64,000 nucleotides of DNA from Imbricaverruca yamaguchii (lineage: Eukaryota > Arthropoda > Thecostraca > Neoverrucidae): assembly GCA_034440575.1 (NCBI GenBank), contig JAOTOL010001640.1:830501-894500 (forward strand), given 5' to 3'. The notes under the pieces are model-generated. The model searched no databases. It was not told where the DNA came from and worked only from the letters and a program-made list of their open reading frames with translations. How positions within the stretch are numbered: the first letter of the stretch is position 1; each line of letters begins with the position of its first letter. Positions 1-59,484 of the stretch are shown in pieces. The position numbers and the translations under genes are program-made.

Positions 1-190
1 CCACTGAGCCAGCCACAGTGGCGAGGCTTCTGACCACTGAGCCAGCCACAGTCTGCGCCTGCAGCCCAGTGGCGAGGCTTCTGACCACTGAGCCAGCCAC
101 AGTGGCGAGGCTTCTGACCACTGAGCCAGCCACAGTCTGCGCAGGCAGCCCAGTGGCGAGGCTTCTGACCACTGAGCCAGCCACAGTGGC
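1..190. repeat. Compound tandem repeat upstream of Dbx
   Basis: A roughly 33-bp unit with core GGCGAGGCTTCTGACCACTG is repeated about five times; some units carry an extra 18-bp stretch with GCAGCCCA. It runs off the left edge of the window. The ORF through it is repeat-driven. Confidence 0.9.
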
Positions 191-199
191 TAGCCAACA

Positions 200-669
200 G
201 CCCAGCGGCGAACGGAACAGGCCCGCGGCCGCGCTACCAGTTGGGAGCCGCCCGCCCGGCAGCCGCGTATTAATCTCGACCTTTTATTATTTTCTGATTG
301 CGGGGCCGACAAAACGAGCGTGTCAACTGCAGCGCCGATCGGCCGACCCAATAATTCGCCGATTGTCCATGCTCGGCTGCACCGAGCACCCATTCCCGGC
401 CGGGCCGGCCGGCCGGCGGCCAATCAGCGGCCGGCGCCGCAGCTGGCGCCGCGCCCATTGGTCGAGAGGTGGGGTATCTCCGGCGACAAGCGGCGGATGA
501 ATCGCGATACGGGCCCCAATAACGGCTTCATGTATTCATGTTTTCAATCGCGGCGCGGCGATCGCGGAGGCCGGAGCGGGCCGCAGCGCGTCACAGCGCG
601 TCACGCGACGCACGCTCGGCGCGGCGCCGCCCACCCCCGCGGCCGTCACACGAGTCCGCCGCCGGCGCC
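200..669 (+). promoter_or_regulatory. GC-rich island at the Dbx 5' end, probable promoter/5' UTR
   Basis: GC- and CpG-rich DNA runs into the Dbx start codon. It is interrupted by an AT-rich stretch near 268-300 (TATTAATCTCGACCTTTTAT) holding homeodomain-type sites (TTAAT, TTTATTA). No clear TATA box or initiator can be fixed, so the transcription start is unknown. Confidence 0.4.
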
Positions 670-46350
<45,681 letters not shown>

Positions 46351-46540
46351 TGGGCCGGTGGTCACCGGTCCGTGGCACGGACGGGTGTTCGGTGCTGATG
46401 GTCGGATGGAGCCGGCGCGGTGCAGTGACGTCTGGTGTCCCGGCGATCGCCGGCCGGCTGGCCTGGCTGCTGCCTGGCCGGTGGCACGGACGGGTGTTCG
46501 GTGTTGGCGGACAGGTAGAGCCGGCGCGGCGACGGACCGG
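46351..46540. repeat. Two-copy roughly 117-bp repeat in the probable Dbx 3' UTR
   Basis: GTGGCACGGACGGGTGTTCG and AGCCGGCGCGG blocks occur at about 46371 and again at about 46488. Confidence 0.8.
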
Positions 46541-46679
46541 AGGACTCCCCGCCGGTGGTCGTCGGTCGACGCCGTCCGCCCGGCTCGGAGCCGACGCTGT
46601 GCTCGGCGGCACGGGTCGCCCTCGGCACTGATCATCAGCCATTCGCGGCGCGTGCCGTCGGCTGCAGCACGCGCCTGCG

Positions 46680-47065
46680 ACTGGACGGACCTGCGGACCT
46701 GGACCTGCGGACCTGGACCTGGACCTGCGGCTGCGGCGACTAGACGGACCTGCGGACCTGGACCTGTGGACCTGGACCTGCCGACCTGGACCTGCCGACC
46801 TGGACCTGCCGACCTGGACCTGCCGACCTGGACCTGCGGACCTGGACCTGCGGACCTGGACCTGCGGACCTGGACCTGCGGACCTGGACCTGCGGACCTG
46901 GACCTGCGGACCTGGACCTGCCGACCTGGACCTGCCGACCTGGACCTGCCGACCTGGACCTGCCGACCTGGACCTGCCGACCTGGACCTGCGGCTGCGGC
47001 ACGCGCCTGAGACTGGACGGACTTGCGGACCTGGACCTGCGGCTGCGGAGGCTGGACGGACAGGT
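46680..47065. repeat. 14-bp minisatellite
   Basis: CGACCTGGACCTGC repeated about 20 times, bounded on both sides by GGCTGCGGC...ACGCGCCTG-type flanks that are themselves a direct repeat. ORFs on both strands here are artefacts. Confidence 0.93.
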
Positions 47066-48035
47066 GCGGCTCAGATGCCGGACATGGAGCCAGTGGGAGG
47101 TCATCTGCAGCCGTGCTTCCTTCAGCTCCATATACTATGTGTTCCGGACACGTACGTCTGGCTCTGGGCTGGATCCTGTAGAAGTGTTCGCCGTTTCCAT
47201 GCGAAGCGTATCTGGCAAGCGGAAGTGCCTGCGTCTGGAACATGATTGGTTCACCAAATCAGTCCCGGGCATGGCACGCATTTCGGTACCTAGTTTATCA
47301 TGTCGGCACCATTTGCAGCGACCATCAGGGGCGGAGTTCCCTACGCTGTTGGCAAGGCCTGGACCCCGTCATACTTTCCCTGACCCCATCGACGTCTTGC
47401 TCATTTATCATTGGATCCTATTGGGCTGGTCCCACCAACCAAACTGCCGGTACTCACTGTATCCATGCATTGGGCTCCACCAACAATCCGAAAATTTATC
47501 CACCCATCGTTGAGGTGGTTCTGTCCCCGATACTCCGCAGGCTTGTGCTTCCCGGCACGAAATGCGAAACACGTACAAGTGAGCACTTATGAGAGGCAGT
47601 ATTCGTGGTATTCGTGTGGCGTGCACCTCCGACGGTGCCATGAATGCGGCCAGAGAACTGTCAAGTCCTGTTATGTCGTGTGAATGAAACGTTAATCCGT
47701 TCGGCGCTCTTTCTGCCCTACGGCGGTGGCTTGCGGGATAGTATCAGCCATCTCACGCGGAGCACGTGCCTGCTGCAGGAAGGTACCGCCAGGCGACGGA
47801 TACGGCGTCTGAGCAGTCATTGTGACATCGTCGTCACTATGCACCTGTGGAGTCTGGATTGAGCATGTCCACGATAAATATACGATGAAAGGTGCCGGCT
47901 GACCGGCACATCTGAAAATGTCGCGATTGCGCTCATGGGTGGGGAATGCGGTATGGCAGGTATGGCCATGGTCATACCGACTTCAAGATGTCAAAGTTTT
48001 CTTCGAAAAAACGTCGATCCGATATTCTGTAAAGC
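47066..48035. other. Downstream of Dbx, no gene
   Basis: Mixed unique DNA; 47320-47480 has the dispersed-repeat word CATGCATTGGGC. The Dbx 3' UTR may cover part of it. Confidence 0.4.
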
Positions 48036-48039
48036 GTAA

Positions 48040-48619
<580 letters not shown>

Positions 48620-48656
48620 GCGGACTGAAAAGGGTTGTTCCAAGTCAACTTGTCCT

Positions 48657-48662
48657 AATAAA
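48657..48662 (+). terminator. Candidate polyadenylation signal for Dbx
   Basis: AATAAA about 2.3 kb after the stop codon, the first canonical hexamer noticed downstream on the + strand. It is a weak call because the hexamer is common in AT-rich DNA. Confidence 0.2.
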
Positions 48663-50144
48663 ACATGCTTACTTGAGCCAGAATCTTCGATTTTAACTCT
48701 AAAGGGCAAATGTACAGAATTAATAAGTAATCAAAAACGGGAAGATGAACAATTTCTCTCATGCATTTTGTTGGATCCCGAAAGATAAGCAAACGCTGGA
48801 AGTTGCATTCAAATATCTTTATCCGTTAATGCGTGACGACTGGATGAACTTTTTTTGGAGGTGACCTTACTTGGCTTCGACTAACTCGTTGACCCTGTAT
48901 GACCTGACTTCAAAATTTTGACACAGCTTGCAAAATTGATGTGGGAAAGGATATGCCAAATTTCGGCGCGCTGCTGGGCGCCGTTCTTTCACAGTCTGCG
49001 GAATACCCTGGGGGGGGGTCGTCAACAACCCTCCCCCGGGACGGCGCGGTTTAAGAGCTCGTAGACGTTCTTAGGGACTCGACAACAGCCATGAAGAGTG
49101 GTGCTCGTCTTTCCATCTCCGCCATGGCGACCCCGTGAAGGATTACGTGCGGGCAGCGTTATGAGCCCGTCGGAGTCCCAGGAGGTGACAACCGTCCCCA
49201 CCTTTTGGCTACATCGTAGTGTCGGAACACTAAAATTTACTGGCCACTGCTGATGTCACAGGTCAGGTCAAACAATATACTGGATGTTCAGGTAGACCGT
49301 AGGATATGCCCAAAATTATAAAATACAATGACGGGGCTTGTACTAAATGACATTGAATGCCTCAAAAGCTCAACTGGGGACATTCTAAACACACGGTCAC
49401 GCTGAATAACTTGAGGAAATGTGAGGTAAAATGAGGTCATGTCCTGTGCATGGAGCGTGATGCACTATTATGGAATACAACATCTACAGTACAACAATGC
49501 AGCTTAAATAATATTACCCACCATTGATGGCTAACAAACTCACTACTTCCATATGACTGATAGATTCAATCGAATTAGTAGCTCCCCAGTGTGGCCATGG
49601 TCTATTGCCATGACCTACGATATCCCAGATACCTTGAACAGATCTTGTGTAACTACAGCGCAAGTGAACTCAATACCATCTCGGACCATCCATATAAGAC
49701 ATAGTCGTTAACATTATGTGACTACGTCATCCTGTGATCGTCCAGGTGCATGCATTTTCACAACATTTGACCTAATCTAGGCTCGCCGGGGCATCCGAAT
49801 GCTAACACGACATATCTGAGTAACCAGCCTTGGAGTATGCCACGTTTCACATCGCTATAGTAGTTCCATTGCAATCGTGGAAAACCAAAACGAGAAAGTG
49901 ACTCCTGTTATTCGCGGATTATCACGCGCACTGAAATGAGGGGGGGGGGGGTACGTTACTTTCTCCAGTTCTTTGCAAATATCTCCAAAGCCAAGATACA
50001 TACTGAGGTAATTCTGCGTTTTCCTTCAGACATGGACCCAGCTTGACACAAAAAAAAAAACATTTTGATTGGATACTTTGCAAGTTTTTGACGTACAAAG
50101 TCAAACGTGCCCTACGAAATGGTGCGTGAAAAAGACCGAGATGC
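48663..50144. other. Intergenic segment, no gene
   Basis: AT-rich unique DNA with poly-G runs near 49011 and 49938. No supported feature. Confidence 0.45.
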
Positions 50145-50152
50145 ATGTTAAG

Positions 50153-50985
50153 CAGGGATGAGGAGCCGGAGCTGGAGCCGGAGCCAGAGCCGCCGGGACA
50201 TTTTATTCGGAGCCAGAGTCGGAGCCGGAGCCGTCAAAAGCAGGGCGGCTCCGACTCCGAAAAAGGTTTAAATTAAACAAAATTAGCAAACGTGAAAGGA
50301 ATACATTATACTTAGTATGGTATGGTATGGTATGAAAACGCATTTTTAAAAGCCAAAATGCTTAAATACGAGTAACACGTAAAATATCATCAAATAATGG
50401 TAGAATAACCAAAAACCATATTCTAGCCTCAGTGGTCAGTGCAATAGTTCAATGTTTAGTTTTGTTAAGTTAATTGTTTCCACCATCAACGGGTTGTAGT
50501 ACCTTATCAGATATGAGATCAAACATTACAATTGACAACAATGATGTTCCTTGGACCGTTCACGGGATGGGGAGAGTTGTTGATTCGAGTCTCCCCTCTT
50601 CTGATTGCCCCAATACGGCATGAAGCGAGCGTCAGTTTACGAGGGCATAACACCGAAAAGTGATTTGGGCGGGGGCGGGTGTTTATTTAAAAATAGATAC
50701 AGGGTATATATATGGAAAAGTTGCTTATAATTGTCTGAAGTTTGCGCCTCTGAGTAGTCGAAGCTAACTTTTTTTTTACATCCCCTAGCTCTTACTTAAT
50801 GAATCGATCACGTTTGGGATGTACGGAGCCGGAGCCGGAGCCGGAGCCGCCGGAGCCGGTACATTTTGCCCGGAGCTGGGGCCAGAGCCGGAGCCGCCAG
50901 GACATTTTACTCGGAGTCGGCGCCGGAGTCGGGATACTTCCCCGGAGCCGGACCCGTCCAAAATTTTCCCGGCTCCGCATCCCTG
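50153..50985. mobile_element. Non-autonomous hAT-type DNA transposon (833 bp)
   Basis: Left end CAGGGATGAGGAGCCGG and right end, reverse complemented, CAGGGATGCGGAGCCGG differ at one base. Both are flanked by a perfect 8-bp target duplication ATGTTAAG (50145-50152 and 50986-50993). The CAGGG terminus and 8-bp duplication are hallmarks of the hAT superfamily. Inside each end is a GGAGCC-type hexamer array; the middle is AT-rich, with (GGTAT)n at 50318-50340 and no transposase frame. Confidence 0.9.
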
Positions 50986-51393
50986 ATGTTAAGCATATCC
51001 AAGCAACACCTATGAAGCTAACGCCTCAGCTATATGAACTATGTTGGTAATGTCTAGCTGTACTGCATTCCCCATCAAACGTGCACGTTAGTTATAGGTA
51101 CCAATGACGCCAAAACTGGCGTCATTGCCAATGGAAATTGGCAGTGCATGATAGTCGGTCTCACATTACCCCGAACGAGTTGAAGTAGGATCACGAAATT
51201 GAACACAAATGTGCTTCATACAACCTTCAGTTAGCATGCATAATTACTGCTCCTAGCTTGCATAGCCAAGATCATAGTTTTAGTGGTTTTCGCTTTCTAG
51301 CTCACACCTATCCATATTGAACATTTTGCCAACATTTCTTGGACTGATGCTGGATACAACTTGCGCACTGCTTGCCTGCAGCATTTCTTATCA

Positions 51394-52112
51394 TAGGTGT
51401 TATTCTAAACACAAAACTGGGGGCATCAGAACAGACCAAGGAAGCCAGGAAGAAGGCACTGAGAATGTTCGGGGCAATAAATAGGAATGTATCATACAGA
51501 AGTGAGGAAGTGATCAGGAAGCTTTACTGTGCATACGTGAGGCCACATTTGGAATACTGCATCCAAGCTTGGTCTCCTAGCTATGAAAATATTGTTGGCT
51601 TTTAGAGAGAGTACAAAGGAGGGCTACAAAATGGTTAATGGCATAAGCAACCTGGCATATGAGGAAAGATTGAAGAAATTGAATATGTTTTCACTTAGAT
51701 ATACAAAGCTGAGAGGAGATCTCATCGAGGTCTTTAAATTTGTCCATGGTCTGGAGAGGGAAACCTTGGGGAAATGCTTGAATTGAACAGAAATGATGCA
51801 ATTAGAGGTCATAAATTCAAAATTAAAGTTAACCACAGCAGAACAAGGTTAAGGCAAACTTTCTTCACCAACAGGATAGTAGAACACTGGAACCAGCTGC
51901 CAGAAAACATTGTCAGTAGCAGCACATTGAACATCTTTAAAAACAGCATAGACAATCATTATAAGAATAGAGGGCTTGCTTTTCAGTATTACAGGGAGGG
52001 CTGATTGACAGATTTGGTGGGCAACTGGTTCAGTGTACAGAGTGCAACCAGAAGGGCCCTTGTGGCTCATAGTTGCACTAATTTTTATGTCTTTATGTCT
52101 TATGCCTTCTTA
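51394..52112 (+). mobile_element. CR1-like family A copy 3 (3' fragment)
   Basis: + strand fragment starting GVILNTKLGASEQTKEARKK and running through INRNVSYRSEEVIRKLYCAY, LAYEERLKKLNMFSLRY and VVEHWNQLP-type sequence (here IVEHWNQLPENIVSSS) to the tail TTTATGTCTTTATGTC at about 52082-52100. Three frame changes in about 600 bases. Of the three family A copies its C-terminal part is the best preserved. Confidence 0.9.
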
Positions 52113-52690
52113 GACGTCATCTGTGGCTCTGGACATTCATCGTATTGGTGCTTCCGCTTGCGAGAAAGGTACTGTTTTATTGCTCTTTCACACAGCTACT
52201 GATCAGCTACGAAGCGAAACGGAAAATTCCGACTCTCACAAAATGGATCACAGTGTGCTATATTGCAAATTCCTTAGTTTTACAACGATGTGTCACGTGC
52301 CCATGCATTTTTTTAATTCATGGCGATCAATGGTGAATGCATTTCCATTGAGAAAATACAAAATCATGCGGTTTTATCGGCAGTCGTATGATAATAGGTC
52401 ATTGAGCGGTCCACAGAACACATATTTGTCTCTGGCATTGTAATAAAAAATGGAGACGTCCCAACGGTGTTCATTTTATTACTCGTCCGTTCATTCCCAC
52501 AACTTCTGGATGGTCACAATGTGCAATTTGTAACATTCGGGCATGTGTATTTGCCTTTGCACTTAACTTAACTTACCTTAATTTACACTTCATTGGCCAA
52601 ATTTCCATCTTGTCAGGTACTTTAGCTCCTTTTTACGTCCACAAATAGAAAAAGACGGTGGAAGTTGTCGTTTTAATCTATGTCTTGTTA
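52113..52690. other. Intergenic segment, no gene
   Basis: AT-rich, no supported feature. Confidence 0.45.
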
Positions 52691-52699
52691 ATCTATTGT

Positions 52700-53320
52700 T
52701 TTCTGATGTCTCCTCAGCTTCAACTGCATTAAGAGCTTCCAGTGTACTTCTTAGAGCTCCATGTATGAGCTTTAGAGCTTTAGAGCTCCATGTATGTTTA
52801 TTTAGGTCTGCAACGCATGTTTTAAGACCCTGTCAATTTTGGGAGATTGTGTGCTTTAGAGCGTCAGTTGTATTTTCGGCCCCCGTTGTGCTCTTGGGGT
52901 CCCGCTGTGTTTATTTTGGGCTTCTAATGCACATTTGTGGGCCCTAGTTCGGTTTTGGGGCCTCGGAGCAATTTTTATGTGTCCCAGCCTGACTTATCGC
53001 TCCCAGGCGTATGGTTCCAGGTACCCAACGCCAGTTTTCTGGGCTCAATGCGATTTTGTGGATTGTTTCTGATTTGTTCTCTCTCAAAAGTCCGAATTCC
53101 GGCCCGACATTTGGAGACCCCGGCGCCATGTATTTGTATCCCATCTATATTTTTCGAGATTCGGTATGCTTTTCGGCGACGTACACAATTTGTGAAGACA
53201 TCTGGTAATATGTTCTGTGCTCCAGAGCCACTTTACTGACCCTGACATTGATTTTTTGGGAATCCCTCCTAATTTTGGAGGTCTCCAGCTTGACATTTTC
53301 GGATACCGATCCGGTTGTTG
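52700..53320. repeat. Possible very old, decayed roughly 32-bp tandem array
   Basis: Recurring TTTTGGG(C/G)..CT, GCATTTGTGGGCCC and GGTTTTGGGGCC words appear about every 30-35 bases. Units are too diverged to align with certainty. Confidence 0.4.
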
Positions 53321-56300
53321 TGGAATAGGTGTAATTTCAGCAATGTGAGTTTATTTTTCAAGGGATACCAAAATAAAACCGTAGAATTGGATGGTGAGTT
53401 ATGGTTGAAATCCGACGAATCAGGAAGGATAGTGGTAGATTAGGCCCCTCCATTGGATAATTCAATTGATCACTAATCGTTTCATTTCGATAGGGCATCT
53501 GTGACAAAATAGCGGTCGAAATCCCAGGCGCGTGAATTTATTCGCGAAGAAGTTGTTATTTTAGCTTGCTTGACAGGTGCCTTGCAGCCAGCTCCAAATG
53601 TTAGAAAAAAATAGAAAATTCCTAAGATTCCAATCAGAAAACCAACGCAACGCACTTCTTGTTTTCACCTTCGCGAAATTTTCGTCTTGGGACAGAGAAA
53701 TGATCACTTAAGCTTTGCTTAGGGCATCAAGCTGGTGGTAATAAATAACAGTAGTGATGAATCCAACTATATTCAGTTATTCTTGGAGGACATAAAAGTA
53801 AGTTGATCAATGGGAGATATCTGTAAGATATGCTTAGCATAAGCCTCGCTACAATCTAGAGGGCAGCGGGAAGACTCTTTTGTAAGAAAAAGCATTGAGA
53901 TGTGGGTTGTTTTTGACACTCAGGTATTTATCCACATATTACTTATTTATACCCTAGTATGGCCCAGTTTTAAGCGAAAAATAATGATTACTGCTATTGC
54001 GTGTTGAGTAAGTAATGCACCATGCCAAGAACAAACAGCACATTAATATGAAATCTACATTAATATGAAATGAAAGGGCCTAAAACAATAGGAGACCCTA
54101 ACACAATGGAGGCCCCTTTTCTGGGAGCAGGAGGCCGCCTTTCGATCTTGCGCCCCCCCCCCTGGAAGAATTTCGTGGCGATGCCACTGCTCCATGTTGT
54201 TTCCTCCATGTATTTTCAATTTGGATGTCTGATGGCGCTGTACGACAACGGGTCATCTCGTATCATTGTTTGTTCACACAATGCCATGGTGTACTACTTC
54301 GGTGGCTTTAAAACCGAATTGAAATTTCAATTCGCAAGGAACAGTAGCATTCGACATACGACGGCACTGCGGGCACAATGTCGCCGGTCGCCACTGCTGA
54401 CGCACACACAAATCCCAACTCCACACTGAGGATAGCAGTGTAGAATATGCTTAATACTTAACCTGACCTAACACCATTGACCTGGACAGATATTTGAAAG
54501 CAGAATGCCTATATCATTCTTTTATCATGTTCTGCACGAAAAAGTTTTCTCCTTACTGCGATAAGAAGAGATAATTTGACCTGACCTCTGTTTAGTAACC
54601 TTGACCTTCATTATAATTTTTGGAAAGCAGTTATTCGATTTCAAGAAAGAACATTATAATCTTGATTTGGTGTTGCTATGCTTCAGCTACCGCGAATGGT
54701 GGCATTTTGGAGATGTGGGAATATTATCATCCTTGATCCGTCCCAAGTCAATTACAAGGGGAATTAGAAATCAAATTGGTGAACGAGGTCAAGAAGGTAA
54801 ATATGGTGGGACCAAGCACTACCAAAGGTATAGAAAACTCCACACTTAACCTTTTGGAGGGAAAGGATTACAGGTACCAATAGGGTTGCAGCAAAAATGT
54901 TCCTGTTGTGACACACCTGGTGCGTGGACCATTCCATTTCCACCGATTTGAAAACTGTTGACTTCTGATATTATTCACCTTTTCAGAAGTTTTGTGCTTT
55001 ATATTTCCGACTCTAGAGCAAAGAAACCATTCGAGCCGACATGTCCATTTCAAGACCATCGGATGGCACTTCTGGGAATCTCCCGGACTGACCTTTTCGG
55101 ACTCCTTGGCCGTGATCGGAGAGGCGTGTACCCAGTGTGGCCTACTCTTGCAATTGTTTTCGCCATTGGGTACAGGTGGAGTTCTTAAACTGTTGTAAAA
55201 ATAAATAGTAGAAGGATTGCGTTGATTGATGTATGTGATCCGTTGTTCATTTTAGTTTACTTGGTGTCGTGTATGGTGACTGCCTAGACTTGGCGATCAC
55301 GATGACTACGTCAATGCACATGTTTGATCAGAGGACATTGTTTTCGATTGCTATGATTTTGTGGAAGCCATGCCCCCTTCCCGACCCTGAACTCGCCCCA
55401 CCAAAACTTTGGCTTCACCCTTCCTAATGTTAGGCACCGAGGAAATACCTTCACCCGTCGTCATCACAGTTCAAGCCTGCTGTGCTCCAATGCTCCATCA
55501 AGGCCGGTGTGTTTTAGCCTACATATGGGCGCATGCATATTTTATTTAAGCCGTTGTGTGTTTGTTGGTGTGTGGAGTGAGAGAAGGGTGACGGTGACGT
55601 TGAGGCTATAGATGACGTTGACGATGACGATGGACCCGAATCCACTGTATGACACGTAGTCACATGCTATGACTCACAGCTTTTATGTTGATATGCACTG
55701 TGCATTGATCTTTTGTTTATGTGGCTTCACCTGTTACTGGACGATTTTCCCGTTGGCGAGGATGCTGAATGAACATAAGCATACACATCGTCAAATACAA
55801 ATCAGAATTATTGAGGTTTAAAAATATAGTGGGCGAAATCCCATGAGTTTTTTGTGTGTGGGGGGGGGGGATCAAATAAACTTCGGCACCCCCAATGATC
55901 TTAAAAAACGACACCCCTGAATTAGATAAGTTCATGACATTTCTTTTTCTCTGGCTTGTAGATCACGCAGGTTTTTTGGATCGTATTCGCCATCCCCGAA
56001 TCAAAATGACGTGGCGAAGCTCCTGGATTATAGGAACAGCCTATTCATCATATGGTTTCAAACAAAATATAACTTTTAAGCTTTTGTGCTTCCACGGCTT
56101 AAAAGCAATGATGTTCTTTGGGTGGAAGCAGTAGTGAATCCAGAACGCGGGCTTTCGAGCTCTGCTTTAAGGGGCAGTTGGTCTCGATCTTGATCTGAGC
56201 CTTCCCCCTTCCCCACCCAGTTGCCCTACTTTTTAACATCAGACTCAACCCAGCCAACAATTTAGCGTTGCCCGAACTGGGCAATAATCACTCTGGCTGG

Positions 56301-59034
56301 AAAATGTGAATCGGGTTCTTGGCCACATTGCTCAGAATGGTTACGTGGTCTTCCACCAATCGAATTCGGATATCCACTTTGCTCCATGCATTTCCTTACC
56401 GCCCAGTCATTTACTGACACCCACGCATTGAGTATATTGACCATATAGGCATGGGACCATATAGGCATGGGACTTCCTCACTGGCGAAGTAAGGGTAGGC
56501 ATAGCTGCAAGAATAGTGGCAAGGGATCATGCCCCCACACTTCTCTTGTGGAAGTTTCACATTAGTACTATGGCGATGAATGGCAATAATTAACTTTAAA
56601 AGGCGTTTCGAACCGTCACATTGTAAGACGTTTCAACGACTCCACCTACCGATTGCACGGATACCGGAACACATACCGATTTTGTTGAAATTTGCTCTAA
56701 AGAAAGAGTTTTTTTTTTCACAAATAGCACCAATTTATTATATAAATATTGTTTTTTATGACTAATGTTGGCTGTTCACATGTGAAGGTTTTTTCCACGA
56801 ACATGAGCTTCTTCCCCATACTGGGGAATCTTATGCTTATGCGCGCTGATACACATCTTCCAATCAATTTCGCAAAACACTAATCGTTGTACCACTCCAA
56901 TCCCTGGTTCTTATTGATCACTCACAGTTCTAATGGTTCCCAAATGTACAATTCATCACTACCCTTGGTCATATCCTGGACCCGCCTATGCAGCTCGCCG
57001 AAATGGCGGGAAGGAATTACCTTCTAATTCTAGCAGTGTTTCTCAAATGTAAACCAAATCTGGTATATATGCAATGCTGTCTAAGGCGAGAACTATTACA
57101 GCAGCATACATCCAAAATATAACCTTAAAACGTACTCAATAACTTTCTAAGTTAAACTGTGAAGATAAGATGCAAAGATTACTACCATTGTTAGAACTTA
57201 AGTTACACATTTTGCTGATCAACCTTTTTAAGGGCACCGGAGGTACAGTTAATGTCGTAACTTTCGTCTTTTCAAAAGACCTTATGAGTATAGATGCCAC
57301 AGAAGTACGAAAGAAAAAGAATCATATAAAGTTTCGCAGAACATTCGAAAGATAGAAGCGATAAAATAAAATATTTACACATCTTGAGTGCTGCATTTGC
57401 TCCCCATAATCTGGCAGAAATTATCCTACTAGCTTATACCAACTTAGGGGTCGGCTCGCACGTGGGTCTGTCTTCTTCGTCCAGGTGCTGCCGTTTTAGT
57501 ACAATCGTATCTGGTATAGTATTTCGAGGCCGTCGCCCTTTTCGGTACGGAATAACTGCTTGGTACTTACTTTTCGAAAAGCTATAAATGTGTACGTTCA
57601 GCAGGGTGCCACTGAACGTACATGCTTGTCTTTTTCTTGTCTGATCTAGTATAATTTTGGTTGCTAAGGGGAGGGCCGGGCCCCTGACCCATCTTGGCTA
57701 AGCCTATATGCATTACAGGCATCCTAGAACAGTCAACCTAAGGGCAGATTCATCAGATACTCCTACTCACAGGTCATACAAGGAGCCTCTGACATGACGA
57801 AGCTCCGTCAGGCCAGATGTCCCTTGTACGTCTTGTGCGGCAGTTCGCGCACCCGAATGATCCCTGTCGAAAGATGACCTCAGGCTTGTCAGAGAAGAAT
57901 CTGAGCCATTACAAAATGGTCGAAATGACGGAGACGGCCGCCGGGCAGGACGTGCCGGGCCCCCGAGCCGGCTACGCTGATGAAGAGAGACTGAGCCAAC
58001 TGAGCGAGCCTCGGGTCTAGGAAGAGTCTCCCGAGCCACGGAGATCATCTTCAAGGAGTGTCACAACTTGAATGAGCACCTCTGAGAAAGAAAGGACACC
58101 ACAATATATAGAGGCACGGAAGCTTTGGATGGTCTCCTTTTCCAAATCCTGTTGGAAATAATTGACCCAAAAATCGAATTGAAAACCGGATTTTGGGGGC
58201 TATCTCCTAAGTTTATGTGCCTCCTCCCCCTCTTACACCCAATAGACATCAGTTTTCTTCCACGCCAGCCTGCTGATGTAATAATTGATGGACTGAACGA
58301 ACCACGGGTGTTGAATTCTGAAAATTATTCGGGAAAAAGCGTATTAAGGCAATGGGCAGGCCTAAATGGGTTGCGGATGGGCACACTCCATATGGTCCCA
58401 TGCTAAAAGTTGTAATTATTGGGCGGGGGCAAAGCTAACATTGAGGGGCATTGGTCCTCTGAAAAGTGCATACCTAAAAGTTAAAACAATACACCTGTAG
58501 CAGATACTGGAGAGTCCGCAACCTCCTCGGAAAAAAGGAGCTGAACACATAACCATAATACAAAGATGCATGCATGTTCCAGGGATCAATTATAATTGAC
58601 AGGCCGAGGCCGACTCACAAAAATGCACTTGCAACGATATGATATACGGCGTGCGAAGCGTGCAGGTAGCTTTCGTCTGAGGTAGTGCAATTATAAAAAT
58701 ATATTGATTGCCCTATTATATTTTTTGCTTCCTAGAGGTGCCCGGCCCCCTAGCTCCCTTTGGCTACGCCTCTGACCTTAAATATTTTTGTTAGCAAACC
58801 ACAGTACAGCATAGTCAGAGGTTAAATATGAGCAGATTCATAATTCATAGTATATTCAGAGTATCCAGAAGCGAATGTCTGCTTTTTTGGTACGCGTTCG
58901 AAATGCCGTTTCTACCAAATCTCAACGGCAACTCGTCCATTCGGTCGTATCGCGCCATATTGGATGGATAGGGTAAGGTAGGGGCCTTTGAGCCAAATAT
59001 AATTAAAGCCTCTTAAAGAGGACTGTGCGGGACG
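53321..59034. other. Intergenic AT-rich DNA, no gene recognised
   Basis: No ORF here has recognisable homology and no clean tandem array is seen. Short pieces of dispersed repeats occur: a C-rich stretch at 54090-54195 ending GCGATGCCACTG, a CTGACCTGACC-type patch near 54460-54600, 58380-58460, and an end like the 24118 MITE at 58752-58773. Confidence 0.45.
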
Positions 59035-59269
59035 ATGGAGAACTCCTATGGCATAGGGGTCGCAAACAAGTATTCAGTATTCTTGGACGACGACGATGGT
59101 GTTGATCCCTTTGAGGCACTGGAGATCGCCGCAAGGAAGGAGAAGGAGGATAAGAAGATAAAGGCATCGGGGAAGGAAAATAAGAACAATTTGAAGAATG
59201 CAACTGCCAAAACGACCAAGAAGGCTTCCTCAACGGAAAAGACCTCAACTTCAAGCCAATCTCGGCCAG
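59035..59269 (+). CDS. SERBP1/Vig2-family protein, first coding exon (partial gene)
   Basis: ATG at 59035 begins MENSYGIGVANKYSVFLDDD, then VDPFEALEIAARKEKEDK and a Lys/Ser/Thr-rich stretch ending SSQSRP. The V-A-N-[RK]-[YF]...LF-LDD-[DE]...DP-[FL]-E-x-L block is the N-terminal signature of the SERBP1/HABP4 (Drosophila Vig2) ribosome- and RNA-binding family. The donor is GGCCAG|GTGGGT, phase 1; read through, the frame stops at 59308 after family-unlike residues. The downstream exons (RG-rich region) are not found before 64000, so the gene probably continues outside. Known members bind mRNA and idle ribosomes in the cytoplasm; the role here is by homology only. Confidence 0.75.
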
Positions 59270-59484
59270 GTGGGTGCTTGGGTTTCCTGATGGGGAGCTC
59301 CGAAGACTGAATTCATCATTGGTCAGGTTTTTGGCCTTGAAGAATACAAATCTGGTATTTCAAGCCATTTTCTGTTAACATATTAGGTTCAGAATGTAAG
59401 TGCCTGCATAGGCATGGCATACGTGTATTTATAATCTTTTATTTGTTGGGAAAATGGAGCAATTAATAAATGCAAGATGGGATG

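Noticed and set aside
57767..58054. 95-aa minus-strand and 67-aa plus-strand ORFs
   Set aside because: Overlapping on opposite strands in locally GC-rich DNA with no homology or splice support.
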